DNA of 64,000 nucleotides from Phycomyces blakesleeanus NRRL 1555(-) (lineage: Eukaryota > Mucoromycota > Mucoromycetes > Mucorales > Phycomycetaceae). The stretch is from assembly GCF_001638985.1 (NCBI RefSeq), contig NW_017265141.1, forward strand, positions 296,001-360,000, given 5' to 3'. Within the stretch, counting starts at the first letter, position 1; each line of letters starts with the position of its first letter. Below are positions 46,779-59,023 of this stretch, piece after piece. A program made the translations under genes and the position numbers. The notes below the pieces were generated by a model that was not told the DNA's origin, made no database searches, and worked only from the letters and a program-made list of their open reading frames with translations.

Positions 46779-48715
46779 TGTGTAGTAGAGACTGGTGGTA
46801 GAGAGTGCTTTTTTTTTCAACAAAATGTCTTTGGCTTATATAGTTATTCGACAGGTTACATTTTTTTTTTGCATAGCCACCAATTCTAATATAGATATGG
46901 TCATGCTTCTTCAAAGAGTTTTTGTTTTTACCTTTGTTACCTCAAATTCTTATCTTTCTATATTATGAAGTATACACATTGATTAGGACTTTTTTTTATT
47001 ATATGAACAGCTAATTAAGTACATAACGCACAGAAGAAGTTCAATAAGTCGTAATTTCTTTTTTACAACTTTCGATATTTCAGATTATTCAAAGTGATGT
47101 TCCCAGAAATACTTCTACAAAAATGCATTCAATTGCTATAGACTCATACCGTCCATTATCAGGGTAAACATTCAACGTTTTTTTTAATATCAGTCTAGAC
47201 ATCTTCCAAGCTAATTGGGCAAGGAAATAATGTTTAAAAAAGGAATTCAGTATTTTTCAGTAACGTTGATATTATACAGTGGGTTCAATAGCCATAGGCC
47301 GCTTACACAAAAGTAGACACGTGCATGTTAAGGAAAGAATTATAATTCACGTCTTTAATCAATTACGATAGCTAATCTTTACACGTCGTTACGCAAAGAG
47401 TGAGATATTGAAAGCAGTGTATTACAAACAAGTATTCTTTCTTTAAAAAAAAGGGCAAGACATCATTTTTTCAGGAAAGATTTTTTTCTTTGGTACTTTA
47501 AGGATTATACTCAAATTATATAGGACAGTTAATGTGTTTTAACATCAGATAAATTAATAGAGTTTGTATTTTTGTTTTGTTTTGTTTTGTTTTTATTAAA
47601 GAAGAGCATATGCCTTACACTACATTCAAGCTATGTAACACCATAGTTTGAATATACGATCGTTTTGTTACGATGTAATACAGCATGACCATATATACTT
47701 TTTATGGGAGGGTATGAAAGTTTATGTGACCCTATGTATTTGTTTGTATGAAAAAAAAAGGTACTGTCTTGACATTAACAAGATCATGCTCCATAAAGCA
47801 GATTAGATGCTGGAAGGTTTGTCTATAGAAACACAGGTACACCCCGACAAATTATACATAATTGGGTGTTTCTTCCTAATTTTGACAAAGATAAGCACAG
47901 ATATGCACATAAACCGATCGTTAGCTCACAGGAGATGCTTTGTACACGGTTCAGATTAATTGGATGGCGTATAATAACGTATTAAAAGTAAGGCTAGTGT
48001 GTCACTATAAATTCTCGCAAACTTCTTACTGGTGCTAGGTACCTTAAATCCTCTTATCCGTTTCTCGGCAAAATAGGCCAAATGTCTCAAAGCGCTATAA
48101 TAATATTAATCTTAACTCACACGAATTTTCCTTTTCTTGTATACACATCTTATATCCCATTTTAAGGTGCTCACGGGGTGCGACTTCGAAGTGAAAGAAA
48201 AAAAACTCTATTGATAGCAAAATACGAAACGTATTTAGAAGTATTTCAATATAGCAAATGTAGCTATTATGTACATAATAATAATAGGACTGTAGTATAA
48301 CATTTGTTATACCACAAATGTCTAAACCTTTTTGAAACTATAGAAACGAAAGAATATATTTGTTTTGCATTTATTTCTAATACAGTACAAAATACACAGC
48401 CACGCACAATAATGTTACAGAGTTTTATATACAAAAATAAGAAAAGCAGGACGTTTTCTTTTTTAAAATAATTTACCCTTCAAAAATAGAGAAATGGACC
48501 TGTAGCAATTTTCTATTAAACTTGTCGAATATAGTAGTGGTTAATTTGCACCAAACTCACATGCTCTCTACTGTATGTACATAATATATATTTATATGTA
48601 TGAAAATAATCATTATATCGTTGTTTGAGCGTTACGGATCATGTTTTAAGAGATGGGGTTTCTCAAATTTAACCTGAGACTATCTAAAAAAAAGTTTTTA
48701 TTTTCTCATTTTTGA

Positions 48716-49403
48716 ATGCAAGACTCGATACAGCTCAAAAAGGAAGGGAAAAATGTAGAAAACGAAAGTCACGGGTACACACTAAGTGGTCACTCCCGGG
48801 AAGCTCTCAAGGATACTACTGAATTTACTGACAACTACTCTTGCCACAAATGGGGACACGTCAAAAATCAACTTCAATGGGTATGTAATATAGCTTGGGT
48901 AGTGATGCCGAGCACCAAGGTGCGATGGTATTGAGTACCTAGGCAAGGATGGAGAATACACTGGATGTATAGTCTGATAATCTCGCCGAAGTTCCAGATG
49001 AAAAGATAAGTAGTAAGAACCAAGTCTCATACTTGTTTTTTTAGGGGACACTCAAATATATAGGAGTCCGTGTTTTCAAAACAGCAGGCGCTTTTGGTCA
49101 TGATGCCCGTACAAAGACATCATTGATAATTCAAAGATCGTGTTTGGCTTGCTGGCAATTTTGAAAACTGTAGCTGGCCACTACAAGTATGCGACTATCG
49201 AAGACTTTAGAGAACCTAAGCTTTATTTTTGCAGCCAAGCGGTAAACAATATTACAAGCAGCATCTTATTTACTTGTACTAATAACATTATTTGTCCACA
49301 GTTAAACAAATATATCCAACAATGGTCAATACAATATACCAAATATGAACTATATAATTTTGCTCAGGAGAATAATATCTTTCTGGGAAAAGATCTTGGG
49401 TAA
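48716..49403 (+). pseudogene. Possible decayed coding region of unknown type
   Basis: Consecutive plus-strand frames read like protein but are interrupted: 48716-48934 (SREALKDTTEFTDNYSCHKWGH), about 49041-49155 (GTLKYIGVRVFKTAGAFGHD, stop soon after), then a shifted frame 49140-49403 (LAILKTVAGHYKYATIEDFRE). A frameshift at the overlap would join the last two. No domain recognised; a transposon relic is the likeliest explanation. Confidence 0.3.
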
Positions 49404-49695
49404 AGGGAAAAAACTCTGAGGTTCATGGTCAATTTGTTATTGACCTCGAGAATATATTTATAACCCTTAAACGATTGTAAAGAAGAAAAATAATGACTAG
49501 TCCAATCCAATTGCTTAGAACCGTATTGAAAGGACAATGAATGCTATTACTACCTTAAAAAAGAAAACATAAGGAAATTTCGAATATAGACTTGGTGTCC
49601 AATCATTTGTTTATTATTACATCTTCTTATGAATATATAAAGCCATACTTTTTCTAAAGATACTGACTCCACCAGAAAATATTCAGTTAAAGCTG

Positions 49696-50061
49696 TTAAG
49701 AAATTTTGCTTGTATATGCACAAACTTTGTGCTTAATCAATTTTACATCTGCCTCAATCAAAATTATATCTAAGCGCTTCTTTATATTCAACCAAAGAGC
49801 TAACCAATTCATTTTCAAAAAAAAAACATTGTGAAATTTGACTTTCTTTTTTGGATCAAACTGTGCCCAAAAGACCAATCGATATCTCTCTAAAGTTCGA
49901 CCATCTTTTTCAAGAAAAAACTGTTCAAGTAGCAGTGAAACGACTGTAAAGGTGTATGATTGTTTTTCCCAAAGTGTGTAAATACCTTTTAAGAAAAGTG
50001 TACTGACGCTTTTTTTTAGACTTGTAAAACTTTTAGATATGAAACCTGTTTTTGCTATCAA
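49696..50061 (-). pseudogene. Possible coding relic, 121 open codons without ATG
   Basis: Open frame reading LLLEQFFLEKDGRTLERYRLVFWAQFDP and on to a Lys-rich end. No methionine start or splice acceptor clearly precedes it, and no family is recognised. Confidence 0.25.
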
Positions 50062-53000
50062 TAGTGCTTTTTCTTTGTATTATTATTTCAAGATTCCACT
50101 CCTTAAGGGCTTCATATACACAAAAACAAATAGTCAATAGCCCTCTGTCAGTTTTATGGTAATGCAACGCCTTATCGATAATTCTGCTACTATACTAATT
50201 CAATTAAATTATCAAATTATCAAGTTATATTGATAAAGGGTTGCTAAGCTAAAACAGGGATAGTATATAATTTCAATAAGTATTTTTTGGTCTTTTATGT
50301 ATTAGTATAACTATGTTAAAATCGAAGTATTCCAAAAGACCCTGATCACAGCTTGGATTAGCCTTCTCTGTGAAACAGAAATAGGAACTCTTAGTAAATG
50401 GAATGTTAAAAGCCACAATGACTATACAGACTTTCAGGTCACTTTAAATATATAGATATATGAATGTAGAGAATTTAAGACCCACAAGATATTAAAAATA
50501 TATAGTAATTTAAATTCACAACAGGATATACTTAATTTGTGAGGTACATGTTGAGCTTATGTGGTGAGCACTTTTTGCTTTACTTTGAAACTACTCTCTA
50601 ACTGTATCAAATATACTATACACACTAATCATTTTCAAGTGCCTGGTGTATATTTATTGAGAGTATATGGGTCAGTAGTACCAAACTTAATATATATTTT
50701 TAAAGAGAGAAAATCCTTGTATGTAAGAGATTTTCTGTCCTACAAAGATATGTTAAGGTAACAATGAAATCTCATATTGATTCTCATGAATACCCAAAAT
50801 CTGGCCTACAAGAGACAAGCCTGGAAAATTAAGTTTTCTAATCAAGCCACCTTATATATTAGGTGATACAATTGGTTTCTGTTTGTCCACACCATTTTTT
50901 TTGTTTACTTGCAAGTAAGCTTGTATTGAGGAGCTTGCATAAAATGAAAAGGGCAAATTAAATCCCAAATAAAATAAAGGTGCCATTTCAAGCCTAAACA
51001 GCAATACTACTCATAACAAATTAAAATATATCTATATAGAAAGAAAAAGAAGAAGATCTTAAGCGTACGTTGGAGATAGTGATCAAAAGTATCATTAAGG
51101 CTAGTTACAAATCAATGATAGACCTTATCACTTGATAGAGAAGAGCATATTCTTGAACTGTATACGATAAGGTTTAAAATAAATATATAAGCTGCTTTCA
51201 AAATATTAAAGGGTAGGATAAGTTCCTGCTGATAGGGTATTTACACAAAATTCTAAATAAATAGTACATTCACACACATATTCTCACATTCACTTACTCA
51301 CACGTACATGTACATACATACTGTTTTGAGGTAACCTATAAATCTATGGATGATTACATACAAAAATCATATAGTACACCATAAGAAAAAAAAGATATAT
51401 CTGGAGAGTATGTCATCAATTAACCATCCAACAGTTAAGAATTTACTGTGGTTAGAATGGGCGGCACCAAAGAAAATATACAATTATAAGAGATATATCG
51501 AGTCAATGCGTGGTTAGTCATGTAATTGTACAAAATGAAGGACTATTTAACTGATATTGTAGATATTATGAAATGAAGACAATAGCTTATTGGTTTGTAA
51601 TTTCTAAGACTATTCTATAATTTTCATACTAGAAACAATTAGATATACTTCAATATTAATAAGAAGAAATGACTTTCTAATCTCACACGTTATATTTTAA
51701 TGTAGTTAGAGTGACATGACTTGAATGTGAAAAGATATCTATAGCAGTCAATGTGTGTGCTATTAACCATAATACACCAAAAGTTGCTATGGTACTTCAA
51801 TTTCTTCAAGTCCCTAGTCTATTTCTTTGGAGGGTTTCTTAAACCATATTAAAAATATGTTGACATTGTATATTAGTAAATCGAAATATCACTTATATAT
51901 ATTCAGCTCTCAATTTATTTATATAGCTGGGATAAGTAGAATAATATTGCTATCACAAAATAAAACACTGCCTGCACTGTACTGTATTTTACTTTTTTTT
52001 TAAAAAAAAAATTACTCATTTAATTTGACCGTGGTTTGCAGAAAAGCATTTAAAGTTATATATTTACTTTCTTGAGTTTTCTTGTATATGTTAAGTACGT
52101 CTTTAATCGTTCGAAAATGGAAACCCAAGTAAATTTCCTAGGAGTACTTTTATAAATGTTGAAGACGGGGTAGTTATTTGACTTTCTAATGCTAAACGTA
52201 TTATATCTGATATCATAAATTAAATGCTTGTATATCAACCGACAATTGACACTTTTCGTTTGTTTTCTTGGAATATTGATATAATAATAATAAAGTAATT
52301 TTCAAACTTGAGGATAAGGAATTACACGTAGTATACCAGCTTAATAAATAAATTTAGAGAAACATAGTCTGTAATAATTTAGGAATGCTATTCTTATGAC
52401 AGCCAATGTCTTTATCTTTCCTGAATATTCTGTAAATCGCATTTTTTATCAACTAATAATTTAAAAAAAAATTGACTCATTTCATCAAAAGCAAACAAAA
52501 ACGGGTGAACATAACTACGTGTTTAGTTTCCAAGATAACGAACTTAACGAAAAGTCCTGGATTGCATATATAATTATTAACAAAATAAACTTGTTAATAA
52601 GTATATTGCTTTGATTATTTTCTAGTACAGGGCTATTGTATTAAGCACACCCAGAAACAAACTACTAAAGCTTTATAGAGAGCTTGGGATAAGTATTTTC
52701 CGGGAGTATATGCTTGTGGTAATACTAACGATCTCTATGTTATAAGCAGAGTTCCTAAATTATGTAAAATCTATAAAAAAAAAACTTTTGCTTTCAGTTT
52801 ACGTTTATAATAAATAATACGCTTTTCAATAAAACAATAATCTGTTTTATTTAACGGGATTGTTTTTGAAAGGTACAGAAAAAAAAAAGAAATTATTATG
52901 GTTTATTCATTATCCAATATCTAAGAAAGTTATTAGCGAATTAACTTGTGCGGGTATAGTAAGTTTTATCTAATTCACGTTATAGTAGATATAAGAATGG

Positions 53001-54534
53001 CTAAAAGCATGATAGCTATATGTAATAATAAAGTAGCTGAGCAATACTGCTTATAGCATTGGTGTGATATCGCTGTAAAAACAGCAATTATTAGATATGA
53101 ATATAGGCGAAAATTGCTCTACGTGTGTAAAAGACTAAGAATAAAGGTCTAAACGGAATTTTATAAAGCACCGTGGCTGTTTGTATAAATAATGTCCTCC
53201 TTAACCACACACTGGATATGTATGCTAGGCAATATGCAGAAGTTTAGTTAACTCAAATGTTGAATTACGAATGCTAAGCTATCATGGTCATATTTTGTAT
53301 TCTAATGATAGTCTATAGAATGCCTATGAAAAAAATTTACGGGTTTACAAGAGAAAAATACGTTTAATTATTACTATTTTTTGAGTGAGAAAATAGTATA
53401 ATATGTAGTTATATAAAGCAATTTAAGTAAATATCTTCCTTTGTAATATTTAAAAGTGAATAAGCATAAATATTAAAACCTATGAAATCTATGATGTTAC
53501 CTTATAATTAATAATTAATAGTGTTTATTTAAGTATTAAATAGTATTCAACTTTTCAAGCCATCCTAGTCTTATTAAAGGTTTGCTTGGCTTGTATGTAA
53601 AATTAAAAGGGAGAAATGCGTTGAGTTTTTTCTTTAATGTTACTTATTGGGAGTAAAGAAGTATAGTGTACTACAATAGACCAAGTGTACAATTTTTAAA
53701 ATATGGGTAAAAATTTAAAATAAAATCAATGGCAAATCGATTCCCCAGAGAAACTCTATATACCCAGAAAAGCTCCAATCTCTCTATACTACTAGCAGAA
53801 TTCTTGTATTTAAAAGAGGAGTGGGTTTATAGTGGTTTTCTGTAGACGAAGGGTATAAAAATTTGGGATCCTACACTGCACAGACAATTTTTCCTTGTAT
53901 CTATTGACCGACACAATAATCTAATTGCGGTTGAATTTTGTCAGTCACGTGTGGGAAATCTAAGAATGTCAAATCAAAAGGTTTATGATGCTTTTTGTAA
54001 TTGATTCATACTAACCACAACTATATAACATTTTGAGGGTTGATAATTGGTTTAATTCAGTGAACGTTAAAGTAGATATATTTAAATAAGCTTTTTTTTA
54101 TATTCATACTAGAGATAAATCCTCACATTATGTTTTTCACAAAGATTGTGCTATTATTTCAAAAGCACGCGTGCAAACATATACACACACTTTAAGCTAG
54201 CTATATGAAGAGCCAACAAGAAGTTAATCTGTAACCTACTATTGTATTTACGTCCTTTAGGTGTGTTTTTGTTATTATTGTTATACCAATAAATTATAAA
54301 TATCAGATGATTTATGTTGAATATGTCTGACATTTAGCTGCATAATCTCTGACAGAAAACCATTAATCAGGGTATTTGCGCATTTCATATGGTTTCGGCT
54401 TTGTTACAAATAAACAAGGATTGGTTGTTTGAACTTAAAAGTTCGATTTTGCCTTTACTTTGTTATAATCATTGTATTTTGAAGAGATATCAGACTCAAT
54501 CACATAAGTATGGACTTGAATAAGTGTGTACGTA

Positions 54535-54610
54535 AGTGAGTGAGCAAGTAAATAAGTAAGTACGTGAGTGGGTGAGTGGGTGAGTGGGTGAGTGGGTGGG
54601 TGGGTGAGTG
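54535..54610 (+). repeat. GTGA/GTGG tetranucleotide tract with G4-type core
   Basis: Tandem GTGAGTGGGTGAGTGGGT units ending in three adjacent GGGT units. It lies about 120 bases beyond the TOM20 stop codon, so it would be C-rich in that transcript. The tract resembles the one after the kinase gene at 3718-3780. Confidence 0.7.
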
Positions 54611-54728
54611 TAAATATAATGGGCAAAATTTTGGGCGGGAGGGAAGGAATACGAATTATTATGTCTATGGAGCATTTTTACTGTCTTTTTTTTTTCTTCT
54701 TCTTTCTCTTGCGTCTGTTTTTCTTCTT

Positions 54729-55481
54729 CTAGTTATCAATCTCGATCTCTACTGTTTCGGTCTTGAACTCCTCAGGGGCAGCGGCTTGTTGCTGTAAAAC
54801 AGTTTAGAGAAAGAAGATATTTACTGCTGAGCGTTAAATTTATTTACCTCAATAGCCATGATGTTTGCAATGTTCTCAAAGACAGGGGGAGGAAGTGTCT
54901 TTTGGTAAATCATAATAAGCTCCATAGGAGCGGGATAGACCTTCAATGCCTTGTAAAATGGCAGAATTGCCTCATTATAGAAAGGCTCGCCTAAAAATAT
55001 ATAGTGTGAGCTCACAGCCAAGTATTTTATACATGGGTTACAAATAAATAATGATAACAATAATAATAAAAATAAAAGCAATCTGTATCTTACCCTGTGC
55101 ACAGAGAGCTTCACCAGCAGCCACCTGGGACATAAAATACTGCTCCTTCTCCTCGGGAGTAGTAGGATAGTTCTCCTGGGCAGCGGCAATAATGACTTGT
55201 TCAATCAACTCAACTCTTCCCATCTTGGAGCTCTCCTCGGACTCTTTGGCAGCCTTGGCAGCCATCTTTCTGTCGCGTCCTGTGTGTGGGGGATACTTAC
55301 TTAGGGACGCTTGAAGTGTGGAATATGCATTTTTTCATTTTTTTTTCATTTACTGACTCAATTTCTTTTTGAAGTCGGGATCGCTTCTGCGGCTGTAGTC
55401 AAAGTAGACCATATAGCCAATACTGAGGGCGGCCAATGTTGCGGCGGCTGTCAAGGCAATTGTCTGTGGTCTCATGTCCAT
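54729..55481 (-). CDS. TOM20: Mitochondrial import receptor TOM20
   Basis: Exons (5'->3') 55481-55358, 55279-55094, 54990-54848 and 54791-54729; 171 residues. An N-terminal anchor (TIALTAAATLAALSIGYMVYFDY) is followed by SRRSDPDFKKKLRRDRK, the charged linker typical of fungal and animal TOM20. The TPR-like receptor domain includes EQYFMSQVAAGEALCAQG and FYNEAILPFYKALKVYPAPMEL, and the end is acidic. It binds presequences at the mitochondrial surface and passes them to TOM22/TOM40. The first intron has an unusual GTCAGT donor; no other choice preserves KKKLRRDRK. A divergent promoter is shared with the next gene. Confidence 0.94.
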
Positions 55482-55953
55482 GGTTGTGGGATGAAGAGGA
55501 AAGGAAAAATTTTTGGCTTGACGAGGACAAAAAGACAGTCAAGACCAGGACACCCTCTCATTTTCAATATCCGGACCAAATACGCTCAGGCCTATCACCG
55601 CTTCCAACTTTTTAAAGACGTGTAGGCGTGAATAGCTATGACGCAGATCAACTTAGGAAGCAAGATCGTCTTAGCCGAATAACATAGCCTAAACGGCGCT
55701 TGAATAAAACACTTTATCCAGTTAATAATAAAAAAAAAAAACAAGTATACGCTTGGAGTATTTGTATTAATGCCTGTACTTTCTCCGACATACCACAGAG
55801 GGGAAATGGCTGTTGCCATTATCAATGACGTTTGGATTATGTCAAGGCTAAAGATCAAATGCCCTATAAGTATCTGTACAGAAATGTGAAAATCAACCTC
55901 GTTACTCTTATTACATTACACTACTTTACTTTACTCTACTTTACTTTACAACC
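55482..55953. promoter_or_regulatory. Shared divergent promoter of TOM20 and a small mitochondrial-type gene
   Basis: The two start codons face away from each other across 472 bases, so both promoters must lie here. The right end has TTACATTACACTACTTTACT-type repeats just before the second gene. No specific factor site is evident. Confidence 0.6.
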
Positions 55954-56313
55954 ATGATGTCCTCCAAGCACTTGATCACCACTACTTTTACTCGTCCTGC
56001 TGTCAGGGTTTCTCGTATCGTTAGCCAGCAGTCAATGAGAGCCACTAGCCATATGTCCGACAATGATCCCAAGATTCTTGAAGAAGAGAAGAATAAGACT
56101 CTTAACTCGAAGAACAAAGAATGGAACGAAAAACTGGCTTCTGTCAGTGAGGCAGCTGTAAGTTAACATTATAACTCGAAATCTATCCGCCACTTGTTGT
56201 ATGTTTATAAATCATTTATTTGCAAATAGATCAAGGCAGAACACAGCCCAGATAAGCCCGTAAAGGAGCTCCAGGAAGAGACCAAAAAGCAGCTTAAGGA
56301 TAGCCACAAATAA
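55954..56313 (+). CDS. Small protein with probable mitochondrial targeting sequence
   Basis: Exons 55954-56157 and 56230-56313; 95 residues. The first about 35 residues are rich in Arg/Ser/Thr without acids (HLITTTFTRPAVRVSRIVSQ), a typical matrix targeting signal. The mature part (DNDPKILEEEKNKTLN, then KEWNEKLASVSEAAIKAEHS) is charged and helical. Similar WNEKLAS-SEA-KA segments occur in small uncharacterised fungal proteins, from memory and not checked. Function unknown. The 72-nt intron is GT-AG. The gene is divergent from TOM20, and co-regulation is possible. Confidence 0.8.
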
Positions 56314-56594
56314 TGATCTTTTGAATTGAAGGAGCACGACTATGATATAATATATACATACATACACACACACACGCATCCATATATAAATATAAATATA
56401 AATATATTTATAGATATATATTTCTTTTATTTTCTCTTTCTCTATCTTGTATATAATCACTTTTTCCTGTTTCTGATTGTCAATTAAATAAATAAAATAA
56501 ACAATTAAAAAAAAATAATTATCTCAATTTTACATCAGTCTCAAAGACAAACAAATAAACAACCCAACCTCATTTCCCTTTCGAGAGTGCAAGG

Positions 56595-57261
56595 ATGTCG
56601 TACATTTCGCAGCTCAACCTGCTAGGCGATGACCTGCCTCCAATCTCGGAAGAGACTTTATCAGAAGAGCTCTCTTTCTGGGCCAATGCCCAGTTCACGT
56701 TTGATACTCCAGGCCCATCTATGCTCGAAGATGCAATTAAGCAACCAACGTTTGATGTTTTCGATTGTCTGGTTGATCTAAATGACATGAGTAATTATCA
56801 TGTAGATAAATCCAATGATAGCTTGTTAACAATTGGCTATAGATCATGTTCAACACATTAGTCTTTTGCCTCCAGCTCAACCAGCTCAATCAACTCAACC
56901 AGCCACACGAAATCTTCCAACTCTTCTGCCACGTATTTATCCTGCGTCATCTCAGCCAAGTGTTTTAGATTGTTCTGTCTCTGTTCCAAAGAAGCGCAAG
57001 GAACCTGTTAAACAAAACCCAGTGGAAAAAGTAATTGCAGTGGAGGATAAGCGCAAAAGAAATACTGCAGCATCGGCTCGGTTTAGAATGAAGAAGAAAA
57101 TGAGAGAACATGAGCTAGAACAACAGACAACAGAGATGACTAAAAAAACAGAAGAGCTAGAGTCTCGTGTGAAAGGTCTTGAACAGGAAATCAAATGGCT
57201 TAGATCACTTATTGTAGAAAAAGATCCTTCTCTTTTGGAAGAGAGGAAGTATGGCAGATAA
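56595..57261 (+). CDS. bZIP transcription factor, CYS-3/Zip1/Gcn4-like
   Basis: Exons 56595-56790 and 56843-57261; 204 residues. The basic region KRKRNTAASARFRMKKK (about residues 135-151) contains the N-x7-R bZIP signature (Asn139, Arg147). The zipper follows in register: L157, M164, L171, L178, L185. NTAASARFR-KKK is characteristic of the CYS-3/MetR/Zip1 group that controls sulfur or stress genes; the exact regulon cannot be told. The N-terminus is acidic with hydrophobics (LDDLPPISEETLSEELSFWA-type), like an activation domain. KKRK near residue 115 may be a nuclear signal. The 52-nt intron has a GTAATT donor, and the first exon would read into a stop without splicing. Confidence 0.93.
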
Positions 57262-57376
57262 GATCGATGAATAATAAAGAAAAGAATCATTGCCTTTTGT
57301 TATTTAATAGAGTTTACAATATACAAGTGAATATTATAGATTATAGCACCTATAATAGTGAGATCTTTTTTTTTGT

Positions 57377-58561
57377 TTAAAAGAACTTGGAAATCAAACT
57401 GGCGGCCATTTTACCACCGGAAGATTGCTGCTGCTGCTGCTGTTGCTGTTGCTGTTGGGGCTGCTGCTGAGTATTGCTGTGGCTACCACCCATCAAAGAA
57501 CTGACCATATTACCCAGACCATTACCGCTCGACTGCTGCTGTTGGTGTTGTTGTTGCTGCTGCTGCTGCTGTCCGCCACCTCCGCCCATGAAAGAGCTTA
57601 CCATGCTACCCAATCCACCACCGCTGGACTGCTGAGACTGCTGAGACTGCTGTCCACCTGCTGCACCCATCAACATACCAAGCATGCTAGAAATACCACT
57701 TCCACCTCCGCTGGCACCACCACTGGCAGCACCCTGAGCCTGCTTAGCCATGTAGAGCTTAACAGCCATCATTGCAGCCTGCTGGAGCACCTGAGCCTTG
57801 CCGCCATCATTGCTGCTGGCATTGGTTCCACCTGACTTTGAGAAAAGCTTGGTAGCTTCGGCCATAGCCATACCAATCATGTCGTTCATTCCGCCACCAC
57901 TGCCGCTTCTCTCATGGTTTTCCAATGCCTGAACAGCGGCAGCAGTACCCATATCTGTGGGAGAAGCACTTCTCTGGTTTCCATCGTTGTTACCATAAAA
58001 CTGCTGGTGAGATTGCTGGGCATTCTGGAGCTCTTGGGGCTGAGCTGCGGACTGATGGAGATTTTGCTTGGACGAGATATTCGAGAGAACAGACGAGAAC
58101 ACCTCCTGGTCCTCACCATCATCGGCATACTTGGCAGCGTAGTTTGCAGCGTCTCTATCATTGAAAGAGGCATGGTGGCTACCAGCAGAGGGACGGGATT
58201 GTTGACCGTAAGAATCATTGTTTTGCTGAGGAGGAGCGCCATAGCTGCCATAACCATCGTTGCTGTTGCTGTTATAGTTAGACTCCTGTTGGCTATAGCC
58301 GTTGTTGGAGTGCTGCTGCTGCTGCTGGTAACCAGAGCTGGGAGGGGCACCATAGCTGCCATAACCATTGTTATAAGAGTTATCATTCTGCTGCTGGGAG
58401 CCTAATAAAGAAAAGCCATGTCAATGTGTGTATAATATGAAAAAAATATGTATTTAATATATACCTCTGTAGCTGTTGGCCTCTCCTCCGCGATAGCTGT
58501 TAGCTTCTCCTCCGCGGTAGCTGTTGGACTCGCCTTGGTAGTCTTGGTTGTAGTTTGACAT
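57377..58561 (-). CDS. Gln/Gly/Ser-rich protein, DUF7721-like (fungal beta-flanking protein)
   Basis: Exons (5'->3') 58561-58465 and 58401-57377; 373 residues. Three tandem SNSYRGGEA-type repeats open the protein. A Gln/Asn/Tyr-rich stretch with two YGSYGAPP repeats follows. A helical core AANYAAKYADDGEDQEVFSSVL and later MIGMAMAEATKLFSKSGG and AQVLQQAAMMAVKLYMAKQ alternates with Gly/Ser linkers. The C-terminal half repeats GLGSMVSSFMGG / GLGNMVSSLMGG between polyglutamine tracts and ends in ASLISKFF. This fits the DUF7721 proteins of fungi as I recall them. Function unknown; the composition suggests prion-like or phase-separating behaviour. Confidence 0.78.
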
Positions 58562-58864
58562 AATTAGGTTGGATAAAGAAAAGAGACAAATGCTTTTTGG
58601 AAAGAATATTCTTTTTTATGTACCATTTCGATTGTACGGCGTATGAACCAACCAAATTTAGGCTACACTAACACCTTGTGGTTTAACGCGCGTCAAACAA
58701 AAAAAAGTGGTTTGATGATCAGGTTTATAAAGATGAGGTTTATCAGTCTGTAACTCTTTAACAAGGTACTAGATTTGCACTTGCTTTATTGAATATATAA
58801 TGACAGGTTTAATATGTAGAAAAAATTACTTGATAGCTTAATAGTGTAGTTTACTTTGTAGAAG
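58562..58864. other. Promoter side of the DUF7721-like gene
   Basis: About 300 bases upstream of the Gln-rich gene, AT-rich, nothing distinctive seen apart from a GC-richer patch (TTAACGCGCGTC near 58683). Confidence 0.5.
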
Positions 58865-59023
58865 CTAGAAAATGTTTTGTCTCACCAGTGCATGTCCATC
58901 GGTTCTATAAACTGCACACAAAATGGAATAAAAGGCCAAGACAATCGAAATGGAAATTGTGGCGGCAACAAATAATTTGATAGACAGGTGCGGGTAGTTC
59001 TGCTCTGATAGGTCAGTTGTCAT
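58865..59023 (-). CDS. Small single-pass membrane protein, 52 residues
   Basis: ATG-to-TAG frame of 53 codons, too short for a usual length cut-off. A polar N-terminus (MTTDLSEQNYPHLSIK) is followed by about 23 hydrophobic residues (LFVAATISISIVLAFYSILC, then AVY) and a polar tail RTDGHALVRQNIF. The shape fits a tail- or signal-anchored micropeptide or a small subunit of a membrane complex. GTGAGA just before the end could be a splice donor, so the true C-terminus might differ. No family recognised. Confidence 0.5.
   Translation of the reverse strand: MTTDLSEQNYPHLSIKLFVAATISISIVLAFYSILCAVYRTDGHALVRQNIF

Larger units (their letters stand above)
46779..54728. other. 8 kb gene-poor region
   Basis: No intact gene can be supported. 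Base composition is more uniformly AT-rich than the other spacers and has far fewer microsatellites. Fragmentary protein-like frames occur at about 48716-49403 (plus strand, two frames broken by stops, for example LKYIGVRVFKTAGAFGHD and then ILKTVAGHYKYATIEDF) and at 50061-49696 (minus strand, 121 codons without ATG). They may be remnants of mobile elements. Near the right end, GTGA/GTGG tandem repeats occur at about 54535-54610. Confidence 0.5.

Noticed and set aside
57886..58405. Frames on both strands overlapping the Gln-rich gene
   Set aside because: Alternative readings of CAG/GGT-rich repeats; only the minus-strand frame with a spliced ATG exon is coherent.
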